Made by a program: the position numbers and the translations under genes | The notes under the pieces: model-generated | The model's input: only the letters and a program-made list of their open reading frames with translations | What the model was told of the DNA's origin: nothing | Databases searched by the model: none | Assembly (NCBI RefSeq): GCF_014196495.1 | Contig: NZ_JACIDT010000012.1 | Location: 56,884-120,883, forward strand | Length of the DNA: 64,000 nt | Direction: 5' to 3' | From: Sphingobium jiangsuense | GTDB taxonomy: Bacteria; Pseudomonadota; Alphaproteobacteria; Sphingomonadales; Sphingomonadaceae | Shown: positions 1-10,185 of the stretch, piece by piece | How the letters are laid out: each line of letters begins with the position of its first letter | How positions within the stretch are numbered: position 1 is the stretch's first letter

Positions 1-815
1 AGCACGCGCGGGATATTCTCCAGCAGGCCGCCGCCGGTGATATGGGCGAGCGCGTGGATATCGCCCTTGCGGATCGAGGGCAGCAGCGCCTTCACATAGA
101 TGCGCGTCGGCGCCATCAGCGCGTCGATCAGCAGCACGTCCTGATCGAACAGGGCGGGGCGGTCGAGCTTCCAGCCCTTGTCGGCGGCGAGGCGGCGGAC
201 CAGCGAATAGCCGTTGGAGTGGACGCCGGAAGAAGCAAGGCCCAGCAGCACGTCGCCCGCCTGCACCTTGCTGCCGGTCAGCGCCTCGTCCCGCTCCACC
301 GCGCCGACGCAGAAGCCAGCGAGGTCATAATCGCCATCGGCGTACATGCCCGGCATTTCCGCCGTTTCCCCGCCGATCAGCGCGCATCCGGCCTGCTTGC
401 AGCCTTCGGCGATGCCCGCGATCACGCGTTCGGCAATGCCGTTCTCCAGCCGTCCGGTAGCGAAATAATCGAGGAAGAACAAGGGCTCGGCGCCCTGCAC
501 GATCAGGTCGTTGGCGCACATGGCGACAAGGTCGATGCCCACCGTGTCGTGCCGCCCGCTGTCGATCGCCAGCTTCAGCTTGGTGCCCACCCCGTCATTG
601 GCCGCGACCAGCAGCGGATCGCGGAAACCGGCCGCCTTCAGGTCGAAAAAGCCGCCGAAGCCGCCGAGGTCCGCATCCGCACCGGCGCGACGGGTCGCCT
701 TGGCCAGCGGGGCGATCGCCTTGACCAGCGCATTGCCCGCGGCGATGTTCACGCCGGCTTGCGCATAGCTGTAGGATTGAGGCCGATCGGTGGAGGAGTC
801 GTTCGCATTGCTCAT
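1..815 (-). CDS. purM: Phosphoribosylformylglycinamidine cyclo-ligase, 3' part cut off by the window edge
   Basis: PurM (AIR synthetase) closes the imidazole ring of formylglycinamidine ribonucleotide, using ATP, in cytosolic de novo purine synthesis. About 271 N-terminal residues are visible, against a usual length near 350. The start ATG at 815 reads [10 protein letters not shown]. The family signatures GGFGGFFDL (about residues 51-59) and DGVGTKL (about 74-80) are present, followed by [11 protein letters not shown] and a GGGLLEN segment near the edge. The gene is divergent from the DUF2066 gene, with about 130 bp between the starts. In alphaproteobacteria purM often lies near hdaA, as it does here. 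The identification is firm; only the C-terminal ATP-grasp-like part is missing, because of the edge. Confidence 0.95.
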   Translation of the reverse strand, partial: MSNANDSSTDRPQSYSYAQAGVNIAAGNALVKAIAPLAKATRRAGADADLGGFGGFFDLKAAGFRDPLLVAANDGVGTKLKLAIDSGRHDTVGIDLVAMCANDLIVQGAEPLFFLDYFATGRLENGIAERVIAGIAEGCKQAGCALIGGETAEMPGMYADGDYDLAGFCVGAVERDEALTGSKVQAGDVLLGLASSGVHSNGYSLVRRLAADKGWKLDRPALFDQDVLLIDALMAPTRIYVKALLPSIRKGDIHALAHITGGGLLENIPRV

Positions 816-947
816 GCCAACGCCGCCTATCCTATTTGCCGATTTTATCAAGCCGAAGGCGCATCCGCCGCCGGAAATGCGTCGAAATTATCGGCGCGGG
901 CGAATTGCCCGCTTGGATTTCGGACGATTTGCCGCCAAAAGGACGCC

Positions 948-2213
948 GTGATCCAGATTGCGCGCCTCCCGTTCCTTCCCGCGTCCCTGCCTGCCGCCCG
1001 GCTGCTCGCCCTTCCCGCCGCCGTGGCGCTGGGGCTGACCGCCGCGACTCTGGTCGCGCAGATGGAGGGGGAGCGGGGCGTCCCGCCGATCGCCAGCAGC
1101 GGCGATTTCGAGGTGGGCGACATCCGTGTCGACGTGCAGGCCGACAGCGCCGAGGCCGCGCGCACCGCGGGCTGGCGGCAGGCGCAGCGGCTCGCCTGGC
1201 GCAAATTGTCGGCGAGCATGCGCGGCGGGGCGATCGGCCTGTCCGACAGCCAGATCGACCAGATCGTTTCCGGCATAGAGGTGGAGCAGGAGCAGATTGG
1301 CCCCAACCGCTATATCGCGACGCTGCGGGTGCTGTTCGACCGCGCGCGCGCGGGGCAGATACTGGGCGTGCGGGGCAGCGCGATGCGATCCCCGCCGCTG
1401 CTGGTCATCCCGATCCTGCGCGAGGGCGGCAGCTCCACCGTGTTCGAGACGATCAACGAATGGCAGAAGGCCTGGGCGCGCTATCGCACCGGCGACAGCG
1501 CCATCGACTATGTCCGCACCAGCGGCACCGGGCAGGACGCGCTGCTGCTGAACGCCGGGCAGATCGGGCGACGCGGCCGTCTGTGGTGGCGCAACATTCT
1601 CGATCAATATGGCGCGGCGGACGTGATCTTCCCCATCGCCCGGCTGGAACGGCAATGGCCGGGCGGGCCGGTGATCGGCAGCTTCGCCGCCCGTTACGGC
1701 CCGGACAATGAGCTGCTGGGCAGCTTCTCGCTGCGCGCCAATAACGAGGCGGCGATCCCGAAGATGCTGGACGAGGCGATCGCCCGCATCAACGGCATCT
1801 ACAGCCAGGCGTTGCTCGACGGCCGCCTGCGGCCCGACCCGTCGCTGGTGATCGAGGAGCCGGTGAGCGCGAGCGAGATCGACCTCGGCAATGTGACCGA
1901 CCTGCCGGTCGAGACGAGCGACGTGCCGGTCATTTCCGCGCCGGGCGTCGCCAGCTATTCGATCCAGTTCGATACGCCGGACGTGAATTCCGTCAGCGCG
2001 GGCGAGGCCCAGCTGCGCTCCATCCCCGGCGTCAAGTCCGCCGCGACGAGCAGCCTCGCGCTGGGCGGCGTGTCGGTGATGCAGGTCAGCTTCGACGGCA
2101 CGGCCGATGCACTGAAGGCCGCGTTGCAGGCGAAGGGCTATCAGGTCAGCGGTTCGGGCACCACGTTGCGCGTCACCCGCCGGAGCGGCGGCAGCCCGGC
2201 AGGTGGTCAGTGA
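948..2213 (+). CDS. DUF2066 family exported protein
   Basis: A protein of about 421 residues starting at GTG 948. The same frame stays open far upstream, but that stretch overlaps purM antisense and has no exported N-terminus. From GTG 948 the protein starts with a basic segment and then a hydrophobic stretch rich in Ala and Leu (about residues 10-30), which fits a signal peptide or membrane anchor. The body resembles the DUF2066 family: a VDVQADSAEAARTAGW segment, an AWRKLSASMRGG segment and later repeats of beta-type sequence. The function is unknown; a periplasmic role is inferred. The stop overlaps the start of hdaA by 4 bp, so the two are translationally coupled. The GTG start is the least certain part. 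Confidence 0.75.
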   Translation: MIQIARLPFLPASLPAARLLALPAAVALGLTAATLVAQMEGERGVPPIASSGDFEVGDIRVDVQADSAEAARTAGWRQAQRLAWRKLSASMRGGAIGLSDSQIDQIVSGIEVEQEQIGPNRYIATLRVLFDRARAGQILGVRGSAMRSPPLLVIPILREGGSSTVFETINEWQKAWARYRTGDSAIDYVRTSGTGQDALLLNAGQIGRRGRLWWRNILDQYGAADVIFPIARLERQWPGGPVIGSFAARYGPDNELLGSFSLRANNEAAIPKMLDEAIARINGIYSQALLDGRLRPDPSLVIEEPVSASEIDLGNVTDLPVETSDVPVISAPGVASYSIQFDTPDVNSVSAGEAQLRSIPGVKSAATSSLALGGVSVMQVSFDGTADALKAALQAKGYQVSGSGTTLRVTRRSGGSPAGGQ

Positions 2214-2875
2214 CCAACCAGATCGGCCTGCCCTTCGACTGGCAGGCGCAGGCCCGGACCGGCAGCTTTCTGGTCAGTGAGGCCAACCGCCTCGCGCAGC
2301 GCCATGTCGAGCGCTGGTCGGACTGGCCGATCCCCATATCCGTGCTCTCCGGCCCGGCCCGGTCGGGCCGGTCGACCCTGGGCCGCCATTTCGTCGCCCT
2401 GTCGGGCGGCCTGCTGATCGACGATGCCGACCGGGCCGAGGAGCGGCAGCTGTTCCACCAGTGGAATATCGCGCGGGACAGCGGCCGGCCGCTGCTGCTG
2501 ATCGGGCGGGAGGCCCCGGCGCTCTGGCCGGTGGAGCTGCCCGACCTCAAATCCCGCCTTGCCGCCGCGCCCCATGTGCGCATCGGCGACCCGGACGACG
2601 CGCTGATCCGCCAGCTGATCGAGACGGGGCTGGCGCAGGCCGGGTCCGCCTATGTCGCCGACGTGCCCGAATGGCTCGCCCGCCGGGTGGAGCGCAGCTA
2701 TGCCGCCGTGGCGGAGATGCTGGTGCGCCTCAACCGCCTTTCGCTGGAAGCATCGCGCAGGATTTCGGTGCCCTTCCTCAAAGAAGCGCTGCAAATGCAA
2801 CATTTCTCCCCTATAGTCGGCGACGACGACACGCCGCCCCCGGCGGCAAACGATGCACAGGAAGAAGAGCGCTGA
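2210..2875 (+). CDS. hdaA: HdaA-like DnaA regulatory inactivator
   Basis: Hda/HdaA proteins bind the DNA polymerase sliding clamp and stimulate hydrolysis of DnaA-bound ATP, limiting re-initiation of replication. The 221-residue length fits. An N-terminal QIGLPFDW (residues 4-11) resembles the clamp-binding peptide. A P-loop-like GPARSGRST (about 48-56) and a Walker B-like LLIDDAD (68-74) follow. The invariant Walker A lysine appears to be arginine (R54), which is odd for a nucleotide-binding AAA+ protein. The gene overlaps the DUF2066 gene by 4 bp and ends 3 bp before ppk1, so all three probably share a transcript. The family assignment rests on length, the N-terminal motif and the purM neighbourhood. 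Confidence 0.8.
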   Translation: MTNQIGLPFDWQAQARTGSFLVSEANRLAQRHVERWSDWPIPISVLSGPARSGRSTLGRHFVALSGGLLIDDADRAEERQLFHQWNIARDSGRPLLLIGREAPALWPVELPDLKSRLAAAPHVRIGDPDDALIRQLIETGLAQAGSAYVADVPEWLARRVERSYAAVAEMLVRLNRLSLEASRRISVPFLKEALQMQHFSPIVGDDDTPPPAANDAQEEER

Positions 2876-2878
2876 GCC

Positions 2879-5020
2879 ATGTCCGAGGCCGACCCGATCC
2901 TGAAACTGGCGGAAACAGGGGAGCGCTATTTCAATCGGGAGCTGTCCTGGCTGGCGTTCAACCGGCGGGTTCTGGAAGAGGCGACCAACATCGCGCATCC
3001 GCTGCTGGAACGGCTGCGCTTCCTGTCGATCAGCGGCAATAATCTCGACGAATTCTTCATGGTGCGGGTGGCGGGCCTCAAGGGCCAGCAACTCGACAAT
3101 GTGGAACTGCGCTCCGCCGACGGGCTGACCCCGGTGCAGCAGCTTGCCGCCATCGGCGCCGAGGCGGACCGGCTGATGCGCGACCAGCAGCAGGTCTGGC
3201 ACCGGCTGCGCGAGGAACTGGAAGCCGTCGGCATCGATGTCATCAGCAGCTATGAGCCGCTCGACGCCGGGGTCGAGGCGTGGCTGGAAGAGCATTTCCA
3301 GTCGCAGATCTTCCCGATCCTGACGCCGCAGGCGCTCGACCCGGCGCATCCTTTCCCGTTCATTCCCAATCTGGGCCTTTCCGCGCTGTTCGACCTCATC
3401 CGCCTGTCGGACGGGGAGAATGTGCGGGAACTGGTGATGATCCCGTCCTCGCTGCCGCGCTTCGTGCGCATGCCGGGCACGCCCGCGCGCTACATGGCGC
3501 TGGAAAGCGTCATCCGTCGCTTCAGCCATCGCCTCTTTCCCGGCTATGAGGTACGGGAAAGCGGCCTTTTCCGCGTGATCCGCGACAGCGATATCGAGAT
3601 CGAGGAAGAGGCGGAGGATCTGGTCCGCACCTTCCGCAGCGCGATCAAGCGCCGCCGCCGGGGCCGGGTGATCCGGCTGGAGATCGAATCGGGTATCCCC
3701 GATTCGGTCGAGGAGATGTTGCAGGAGCTGATGCACGGGCAGGAGGCGATGATCGCCGACATCAATGGCTTCGTCGGCATAGGCGACCTGTCCAACATCG
3801 TGGACGAGGACCGGCCCGACCTGAAGTTCGAGCCCTTCGCCGCCCGCTTTCCGGAACGCATCCGCGAATATGGCGGCGACTGCTTCGCCGCGATCCGCGC
3901 GAAGGACATCGTCGTCCACCATCCCTATGAGAGCTTCGACGTCGTCATCACCTTCCTGAAGCAGGCGGCGGCGGACCCGGACGTGGTGGCGATCAAGCAG
4001 ACGCTCTATCGCGCGGGCAAGCAATCGGCGGTGATTCGCGCGCTGATCGACGCGGCGGAGGCGGGCAAGTCGGTGACGGCGGTGGTCGAGCTGAAGGCCC
4101 GTTTCGACGAGGAGCAGAACCTGCTGTGGGCCAGCGCGCTGGAACGGGCGGGGGTGCAGGTGGTCTATGGCTTCATCGACTGGAAAACCCACGCCAAGAT
4201 ATCGATGGTGGTGCGGCGGGAAGGGGATGCGTTCCGCACCTACTGCCATTTCGGCACCGGCAATTATCATCCGGTGACCGCGCGCATCTATACCGACCTC
4301 AGCTTCTTCACCGCCGATCCGCGCATCGGGCGGGACGCGGCGGCGGTGTTCAACTATATCACCGGCTATGTCGAGCCGCAGCATCTGGAACTGCTCACCA
4401 TGTCGCCGCGCAACCTGCGCCAGAATCTGAGCGACCTGATCGACGCGGAAATCGCCGATGCGCGCGAGGGCAAGCCCGCCGCCATCTGGGCGAAGATGAA
4501 CAGCCTGGTCGATCCCGCGATCATCGAAAAGCTCTATCAGGCGAGCAATGCCGGGGTGGAGGTGGATCTGGTGGTGCGCGGCATATGCTGCCTGCGCCCC
4601 GGCGTTCCGGGCATGTCGGAAAATATCCGCGTGAAGTCGGTCGTCGGCCGCTTCCTGGAGCATAGCCGCATCGCCGTATTCGCCAACGGCAAGCGCCTGC
4701 CGCACAACGGCGCGAAGGTGTTCATCAGCTCTGCGGACTGGATGCCGCGCAATTTCGACCGGCGGGTCGAATATATGCTGCCCATCCTCAACCCGACCGT
4801 GCACGATCAGGTGCTCGATCAGGTGATGGTCGCCAATCTCATCGATACCGAGCAAAGCTGGACGCTGGAGCCCGATGGCCGCTATGTCCGCGTCGATCCG
4901 GGGGAAAAGCCGTTCAACCTGCACCGCTATTTCATGACCAACCCGTCGCTGTCCGGGCGGGGCGCCGCGCAGACCCATGGCGATGCCGCGCCCAAGCTGA
5001 GCCTGCGGCGCAGGGGCTGA
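2879..5020 (+). CDS. ppk1: Polyphosphate kinase 1
   Basis: PPK1 reversibly moves the terminal phosphate of ATP onto long-chain polyphosphate through a phosphohistidine intermediate. The 713 residues match the usual length. The N-terminal domain begins with the family-typical [19 protein letters not shown] region (about 21-39, slightly extended). H438 in THAKISM and H595 in LEHSRIAVF are at the positions expected for the phosphorylated and the second catalytic histidine of the PLD-like domains. The gene starts 3 bp after hdaA and ends 13 bp before ppx, so synthesis and degradation of polyphosphate are in one probable operon. No truncation is seen. Confidence 0.97.
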   Translation: MSEADPILKLAETGERYFNRELSWLAFNRRVLEEATNIAHPLLERLRFLSISGNNLDEFFMVRVAGLKGQQLDNVELRSADGLTPVQQLAAIGAEADRLMRDQQQVWHRLREELEAVGIDVISSYEPLDAGVEAWLEEHFQSQIFPILTPQALDPAHPFPFIPNLGLSALFDLIRLSDGENVRELVMIPSSLPRFVRMPGTPARYMALESVIRRFSHRLFPGYEVRESGLFRVIRDSDIEIEEEAEDLVRTFRSAIKRRRRGRVIRLEIESGIPDSVEEMLQELMHGQEAMIADINGFVGIGDLSNIVDEDRPDLKFEPFAARFPERIREYGGDCFAAIRAKDIVVHHPYESFDVVITFLKQAAADPDVVAIKQTLYRAGKQSAVIRALIDAAEAGKSVTAVVELKARFDEEQNLLWASALERAGVQVVYGFIDWKTHAKISMVVRREGDAFRTYCHFGTGNYHPVTARIYTDLSFFTADPRIGRDAAAVFNYITGYVEPQHLELLTMSPRNLRQNLSDLIDAEIADAREGKPAAIWAKMNSLVDPAIIEKLYQASNAGVEVDLVVRGICCLRPGVPGMSENIRVKSVVGRFLEHSRIAVFANGKRLPHNGAKVFISSADWMPRNFDRRVEYMLPILNPTVHDQVLDQVMVANLIDTEQSWTLEPDGRYVRVDPGEKPFNLHRYFMTNPSLSGRGAAQTHGDAAPKLSLRRRG

Positions 5021-5033
5021 GGACGGTCGGCGC

Positions 5034-6566
5034 ATGAGCCTGTTGCAGCAACTGGCGCGGAACCACGACGCTTCCTTGGCCCCGTCCGCCGCCCCGGTGC
5101 CGGACATGACGCCGCGCCGCCGGGCGATCGTCGATATCGGCTCGAACAGCATCCGCCTGGTCGTCTATGACGGCCCGGCGCGGGCGCCTTTCCAGCTGTT
5201 CAACGAGAAAGTGACGGCCGGGCTGGGTGCGGCGCTGAGCACCACCGGGCGGATCGACGACACCGCGATGCAGCGCGGCATCGAGGCGCTGATGCGCTTT
5301 TCCGGCCTCATCCGCGCGATGGAGGTGCGCGACGTGCGCTGCATCGCCACCGCCGCCGTCCGCGATGCCCGCAACGGCGGCGATTTCGTCGCCCGCGCCC
5401 GCGCGGAGGCGGGGATGGAGATCGAGATATTGTCCGGCGACGAGGAAGGCCGCGCCTCCGGCCTCGGCGTCATCGGCGCGATACCGGGCGCGGACGGCAT
5501 AGTCGCGGACCTTGGCGGGGGCAGCCTTGAACTGGCGCGCGTGCGCGGCGGAGAGGTGCTGAAAGTGCTCTCGCTGCCGCTCGGCGTGCTGCGCCTTGCC
5601 GCGCTGCGCGAGCGGGGCAAGGACGCGCTGGCCAAATATGTCGCGCGTGCGCTGCACAAGGCGGGCTGGAACGACACCGGCCTGCCGCTCTACATGGTGG
5701 GCGGGTCGTGGCGCGCGCTGGCGCATCTCGACATGCAACTGACGAAATTCCCGCTGCCGGTGATCCACCATTACCGGATGGAGGCGTCGCGCGCGGCCTA
5801 TCTGGTGCGGGTGACGGCGCAGATGGGCAAGGCGCGGCTGCGCAAGATCCGGTCGATCCCGGCGGCGCGCATCCCCACGCTGGGCAACGCCACCGCGCTG
5901 CTGGCGGTACTGGTGCGCGAACTGGCGAGCGCGGAACTGGTCGTTTCGGCCCATGGCCTGCGCGAAGGGCTGATGTTTAAAAGCCTGTCGGCGCAGGAGC
6001 AGGCGCTCGATCCGTTGCTGGTCGCGACCGAGGCCGAGGGCGAGGCGCAGGGGCGGTTCGCGGGGCACGGCCGTCAGATCGACGCGTGGATCGCGCCGCT
6101 GTTCGAGGCCGACCCCCCGGCATGGGCGCGCCTGCGCCGGGCGGCGTGCTTTCTGGGCGATGTGGCGTGGCGCGCGAACCCCGATTTCCGGGCCGAGCGC
6201 GGCGTAGAGATCGCGTTGCACGGCAATTGGGCGGGCATCGACGGCGCGGGCCGGGTGATGCTGGCGCAGGCGCTTTATGCCGCCTTCGGGGGCGCCGCGC
6301 CGATGAAGGCGGGGTTCGAGCGGCTCGCCGGGGCCGAAGCGCTGGCGCGCTCGACGCAATGGGGCCTGGCCATCCGGCTTGCCCAGCGCCTGTCGGGCGG
6401 CGTCGCGCAGCCGCTGGAGGCGACCTCGATCGCGCCCGTCGAGCGCGACCTCGTCCTGTCGCTGGAGCCATTGAGCGCCGACTTGAAGGGGGAGGCGGTG
6501 GCCCGCCGCCTCAAGACGCTGGCGCAGGCGATGAACCTTTCACCCCGCATCGAGCCAGCGGGATAA
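5034..6566 (+). CDS. ppx: Ppx/GppA family exopolyphosphatase
   Basis: This family removes terminal phosphate from polyphosphate, and some members also hydrolyse pppGpp. The actin-like ATPase fold is shown by IVDIGSNSIRLVVYDG (about residues 32-47) and VADLGGGSLELARV (about 156-169), followed by an HD-like C-terminal half with alpha-helical sequence. The 510-residue length is typical. ATG 5034 is used; ATG 5106, just before the first conserved motif, is possible but would remove a 24-residue leader. It lies 13 bp after ppk1, the classic ppk-ppx order. Whether it prefers polyphosphate or pppGpp cannot be told from sequence; the neighbour argues for polyphosphate. Confidence 0.93.
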   Translation: MSLLQQLARNHDASLAPSAAPVPDMTPRRRAIVDIGSNSIRLVVYDGPARAPFQLFNEKVTAGLGAALSTTGRIDDTAMQRGIEALMRFSGLIRAMEVRDVRCIATAAVRDARNGGDFVARARAEAGMEIEILSGDEEGRASGLGVIGAIPGADGIVADLGGGSLELARVRGGEVLKVLSLPLGVLRLAALRERGKDALAKYVARALHKAGWNDTGLPLYMVGGSWRALAHLDMQLTKFPLPVIHHYRMEASRAAYLVRVTAQMGKARLRKIRSIPAARIPTLGNATALLAVLVRELASAELVVSAHGLREGLMFKSLSAQEQALDPLLVATEAEGEAQGRFAGHGRQIDAWIAPLFEADPPAWARLRRAACFLGDVAWRANPDFRAERGVEIALHGNWAGIDGAGRVMLAQALYAAFGGAAPMKAGFERLAGAEALARSTQWGLAIRLAQRLSGGVAQPLEATSIAPVERDLVLSLEPLSADLKGEAVARRLKTLAQAMNLSPRIEPAG

Positions 6567-6610
6567 GAGGCAGGGGCGGAACGCATCTCCGCTGCGCCCC
6601 GCCGCTTGCT

Positions 6611-6922
6611 TTATCCGCAGGAAAGGCGTTCGATCACCATATTCTGGTCATAGATCACCGTCAGCCGGTCGGGCCGGAAATCCATCGTCATCGCGGTATT
6701 GGGCCCGCCCCAGCGCAGCGTGCGCGCGCCGGAGAATTTCAGCATCTCCGCGCCGAGTTCGGCGGTCGCCTTCTGGCCGACGAAACGGTCGAGCCCGTCA
6801 TTGCTGCATTGCGCCATCGGCGGCGCGGCGGGCTCTGCGCCCCCATCGGTGGCGGAGGACGCCGCGCAGCCGCCGCAGCCCAGCATCGCGCCGCCTGCCA
6901 TGATCATGATCGGCCATTTCAT
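6611..6922 (-). CDS. Peptidase inhibitor I78-like lipoprotein
   Basis: A 103-residue protein with a hydrophobic N-terminus (MKWPIMIMAGGAMLGC) that ends in a possible lipobox with the cysteine at about residue 16. The mature part has FVGQKATAELGAEMLKFSG and ends in MDFRPDRLTVIYDQNMVIE followed by RLSCG. This is the pattern of the peptidase inhibitor I78 family (PF11720), small periplasmic proteins. Inhibition of proteases is a family inference and is not shown here. It is a single gene convergent with ppx (45 bp apart). Two cysteines in the mature part could form a disulfide. Confidence 0.75.
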   Translation of the reverse strand: MKWPIMIMAGGAMLGCGGCAASSATDGGAEPAAPPMAQCSNDGLDRFVGQKATAELGAEMLKFSGARTLRWGGPNTAMTMDFRPDRLTVIYDQNMVIERLSCG

Positions 6923-7037
6923 ATCTCTGTCTCCTCTGCTCCGATGCGGGAACAGGCGAAGATAGGACGCCCCGCCTCAACCCTGCATGAACGCCTGTAT
7001 GAACGACGGTGAGCGGCGGAATATCCCTTCCGCCCGC

Positions 7038-8201
7038 TCAGGTGCGCGTCATCCTGAGGCGGCCGTCGACGACCGCGAAGGCCAGCCGCCCCTCGACCAG
7101 ATCGAGCGCGTCCTGCCCGAACTGCTCGAAACGCCAGCCGTTCAGGATGGAAAGCTCCTGCCGCACGCCCGCGGCCAGCATCTCCAGATCCTCGGTCCGG
7201 GCGATCAGGCGCGGCGCGACGTCTATCTCCTTCGCGCGGATCTTGAGCAGCAGCTTCAGCAGGTCGGCGACCAGCGCGCCGTCCTTGCCGAGGCTGGGCT
7301 TGCGCGGGTCGCGCTCCGGCATCTCGTCGCGGGACAGCGGCTTCGCGTTCTCGATCGCGCGGATCAGGCGGCAGCCGATGTCGTTGGTCTTCCACGCCGG
7401 GGAAAGGCCGCGCACCTTGGCGAGATCCTCCTGCCGCTTGGGCGGGTGAGAGGCGATGTCGGCCAGCGTCTCGTCCTTCACGATGCGTCCGCGCGGCATG
7501 TTCTTGTCCCGCGCTTCCTGCTCGCGCCATGCGGCGAGCGCCTTCAACCGACCCAGCACGTCGGGCTTCTTGCTGGAAATGCGCACGCGCCGCCACGCAT
7601 CCTCCGGCGTGTTCTGATAGTTGGCGGGGTCGGCGAGCCGCTCCATCTCCTGATCGAGCCAGTCGCCCCGCCCGGTACGGCGCAGCCTTTCCAGCATCTT
7701 CGGGAAGATCTGGATCAGATAGGTGACGTCGCCGATCGCATAGTCGATCTGCCGCTTGTCGAGCGGGCGGCGCGCCCAGTCGGTGAAGCGGGCGCCCTTG
7801 TCCAGCGCCACGCCCATCCACGCATCGACGAGGTTGCCATAGCCGATCTGTTCGCCCAGCCCCAGCGCCATCGCCGCGATCTGCGTGTCGAACAGCGGGA
7901 AGGGCGTCTTGCCGGTCAGGTTGTAGATGATTTCGAGATCCTGTCCGCCCGCGTGGAAGACCTTCAGCACCTCGTCATTTTCGACCATCAGGTCGAGCAG
8001 GGGACCAAGGTCCAGCCCCGGCGCCTTCGGGTCTATCGCCGCCGCCTCGTGCTCGTCCGCGATCTGGACGAGGCACAGGTCGGGCCAATAGGTGTTTTCC
8101 CGCATGAATTCGGTATCCACCGCCACCCAGGGGGAGCGGGCGAGTCTTTCACAAAGTTGGGCGAGGTCTTTGCTGGTGGTAATCAGCGGATGAATTTGCA
8201 T
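7038..8201 (-). CDS. rnd: Ribonuclease D
   Basis: RNase D is a 3'-5' exoribonuclease that trims tRNA precursors and other small RNAs. The N-terminal DEDD exonuclease domain starts with VAVDTEFMRENTYWP, whose acidic residues are D29 and E31, and continues with DLCLVQIADE. Later, DTQIAAMALGLGEQIGYGNL carries another conserved aspartate. The HRDC-like region (EQEARDKNMPRGRIVKDE) follows. I chose ATG 8201 (MQIHPLITTSKDL) over an upstream ATG at 8231 because similarity to the family begins there; this gives 387 residues. A stem-loop at 7011-7039 overlaps the stop and may end transcription. The gene is divergent from aspS. Confidence 0.93.
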   Translation of the reverse strand: MQIHPLITTSKDLAQLCERLARSPWVAVDTEFMRENTYWPDLCLVQIADEHEAAAIDPKAPGLDLGPLLDLMVENDEVLKVFHAGGQDLEIIYNLTGKTPFPLFDTQIAAMALGLGEQIGYGNLVDAWMGVALDKGARFTDWARRPLDKRQIDYAIGDVTYLIQIFPKMLERLRRTGRGDWLDQEMERLADPANYQNTPEDAWRRVRISSKKPDVLGRLKALAAWREQEARDKNMPRGRIVKDETLADIASHPPKRQEDLAKVRGLSPAWKTNDIGCRLIRAIENAKPLSRDEMPERDPRKPSLGKDGALVADLLKLLLKIRAKEIDVAPRLIARTEDLEMLAAGVRQELSILNGWRFEQFGQDALDLVEGRLAFAVVDGRLRMTRT

Positions 8202-8329
8202 ATGTTGGTCGATCACATTATGGGCAAGCACTCAGGACGGACGTTCCCAAGCAAAAGGAATAGCGCGGCCATAGCCCGATTACATCGATTTGTCATTTCC
8301 AAGCAACGCTTAGACAAGAAACGGTTCCC

Positions 8330-10111
8330 ATGCACGCATATCGCACCCACACCTGCGCGCAACTGCGCATTTCCAATGTCGATGAAACGGTCCGCGTGTC
8401 GGGGTGGGTGCACCGCAAGCGCGATCATGGCGACCTGGTGTTCATCGACCTGCGCGACCATTACGGCATGGTGCAGATCGTGACCGAGGTGGACGGCCCT
8501 GTGTTCCAGGTGATCGAATCGCTGCGCGCCGAAAGCGTGGTGACGGTGACCGGCAAGGTCGTCGCCCGTGCGAAGGAGGCGATCAATCCCAATCTCGCCA
8601 CCGGCGAGATCGAGATCCGCGCCGAGGACGCGGTGGTGCTTTCCGCCGCCGCCGACCTGCCGCTGCCGGTCGCGGGTGAGCAGGATTACCCTGAGGATAT
8701 CCGCCTGCGCTATCGCTTCCTCGACCTGCGTCGCGAAACGCTGCACGCCAATATCGTCAAGCGCACTAGGATCATCTCGGACATGCGCCGCCGGATGGAA
8801 GCGGCGGGCTTCACCGAATATTCGACGCCGATCCTGACCGCCTCCAGTCCGGAGGGCGCACGCGATTTCCTGGTGCCCAGCCGCATCCATGCGGGCAAGT
8901 TCTACGCGCTGCCGCAGGCGCCGCAGCAATATAAGCAACTGCTGATGGTCGCCGGCTTCGACCGCTATTTCCAGATCGCGCCCTGCTTTCGCGACGAGGA
9001 CCCGCGCGCCGACCGGCTGCCGGGCGAATTCTACCAGCTCGACCTCGAAATGAGCTTCGTCACGCAGGAGGACGTCTGGACCACGATGGAGCCGGTGATC
9101 GCCGGCGTGTTCGAGGATTTCGCAGACGGCAAGCCTGTTACCCCGGCGGGCAGCTTCCCGCGCATCCCCTATGACGAGGCGATGCTGAAATACGGGTCGG
9201 ACAAGCCGGACCTGCGCAACCCCATCCTCATCAAGGACGTGACCGAGCATTTCCACGGGTCGGGCTTCGGCATCTTCGCCTCGCTGGTGGAAAGCGGCAG
9301 CGTGATCCGCGCGATCCCCGCGCCCGGCGCCGGGGCGGGCAGCCGGAAGTTCTTCGACGACATGAACAACTGGGCGCGCGGCGAGGGCTATTCGGGTCTC
9401 GGCTACATCAACATCAAGGATGGCGTGCCCGGCGGCCCGATCGCCAAGAATCACGGCGAGGAAGCGACCGCGAAGCTGATCGAGGCGCTGGGCCTCGGCC
9501 CCAATGACGGTGTGTTCTTCGCCGCAGGCAAGGAGGGTCAGGCGGCCAAGCTGGCGGGCCTCGCCCGCATCCGTATCGGCGAACAGCTGGACCTCATCGA
9601 CAAGGACCGGTTCGAGCTGTGCTGGATCGTCGACTTCCCGTTCTACGAATATGACGAGGACGAGAAGAAGGTCGATTTCGCGCACAACCCCTTCTCCATG
9701 CCGCAGGGCGGGCTGGATGCGCTCAACGGGCAGGACCCGCTGACGATCAAGGCCTATCAGTACGACATGGTCTGCAACGGCTATGAGATCGCGTCGGGCT
9801 CGATCCGCAACCAGTCGCCGGAGCTGATGGTGAAGGCGTTCGAACTGGTCGGCCTTTCCCGGCAGGATGTCGAGGATCGCTTCGGCGGCCTCTATCGCGC
9901 GTTCCAGTATGGCGCGCCGCCCCATGGCGGCATGGCGGCGGGCGTCGACCGCATCGTGATGCTGCTCTGCGGGGCGCAGAACCTGCGCGAGATCACGCTG
10001 TTCCCGATGAACCAGCGCGCCGAGGACCTGCTGATGGGCGCGCCCAGCCCGGCCGAACCCCGGCAGTTGCGCGAGCTGCACATCCGCGTGGTCGAGCCGC
10101 CCAAGGGCTGA
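8330..10111 (+). CDS. aspS: Aspartate--tRNA ligase
   Basis: Class II aminoacyl-tRNA synthetase, 593 residues, of the bacterial type. The N-terminal OB fold binds the anticodon ([20 protein letters not shown], about residues 21-40). The catalytic core has [20 protein letters not shown], motif 2 [19 protein letters not shown] and motif 3 [14 protein letters not shown] near the end, with the bacterial GAD insertion between them. Many alphaproteobacterial enzymes are non-discriminating and also charge tRNA-Asn; I cannot decide that here. It starts 128 bp from the divergent rnd start and is followed by ppk2. Gene and start are clear. Confidence 0.98.
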   Translation: MHAYRTHTCAQLRISNVDETVRVSGWVHRKRDHGDLVFIDLRDHYGMVQIVTEVDGPVFQVIESLRAESVVTVTGKVVARAKEAINPNLATGEIEIRAEDAVVLSAAADLPLPVAGEQDYPEDIRLRYRFLDLRRETLHANIVKRTRIISDMRRRMEAAGFTEYSTPILTASSPEGARDFLVPSRIHAGKFYALPQAPQQYKQLLMVAGFDRYFQIAPCFRDEDPRADRLPGEFYQLDLEMSFVTQEDVWTTMEPVIAGVFEDFADGKPVTPAGSFPRIPYDEAMLKYGSDKPDLRNPILIKDVTEHFHGSGFGIFASLVESGSVIRAIPAPGAGAGSRKFFDDMNNWARGEGYSGLGYINIKDGVPGGPIAKNHGEEATAKLIEALGLGPNDGVFFAAGKEGQAAKLAGLARIRIGEQLDLIDKDRFELCWIVDFPFYEYDEDEKKVDFAHNPFSMPQGGLDALNGQDPLTIKAYQYDMVCNGYEIASGSIRNQSPELMVKAFELVGLSRQDVEDRFGGLYRAFQYGAPPHGGMAAGVDRIVMLLCGAQNLREITLFPMNQRAEDLLMGAPSPAEPRQLRELHIRVVEPPKG

Positions 10112-10185
10112 CCTGCCCCGTTTTGGGTCACTTTCCGGCCGCGCGCTGCTCGACAGGCACGGCCGGGAGCCGCTAGGGTGCGATC

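Noticed and set aside
2207..5152. Long open frame of 981 codons antisense to hdaA and ppk1
   Set aside because: High-GC codon bias makes long antisense frames; the sense strand carries hdaA and ppk1 with all motifs.
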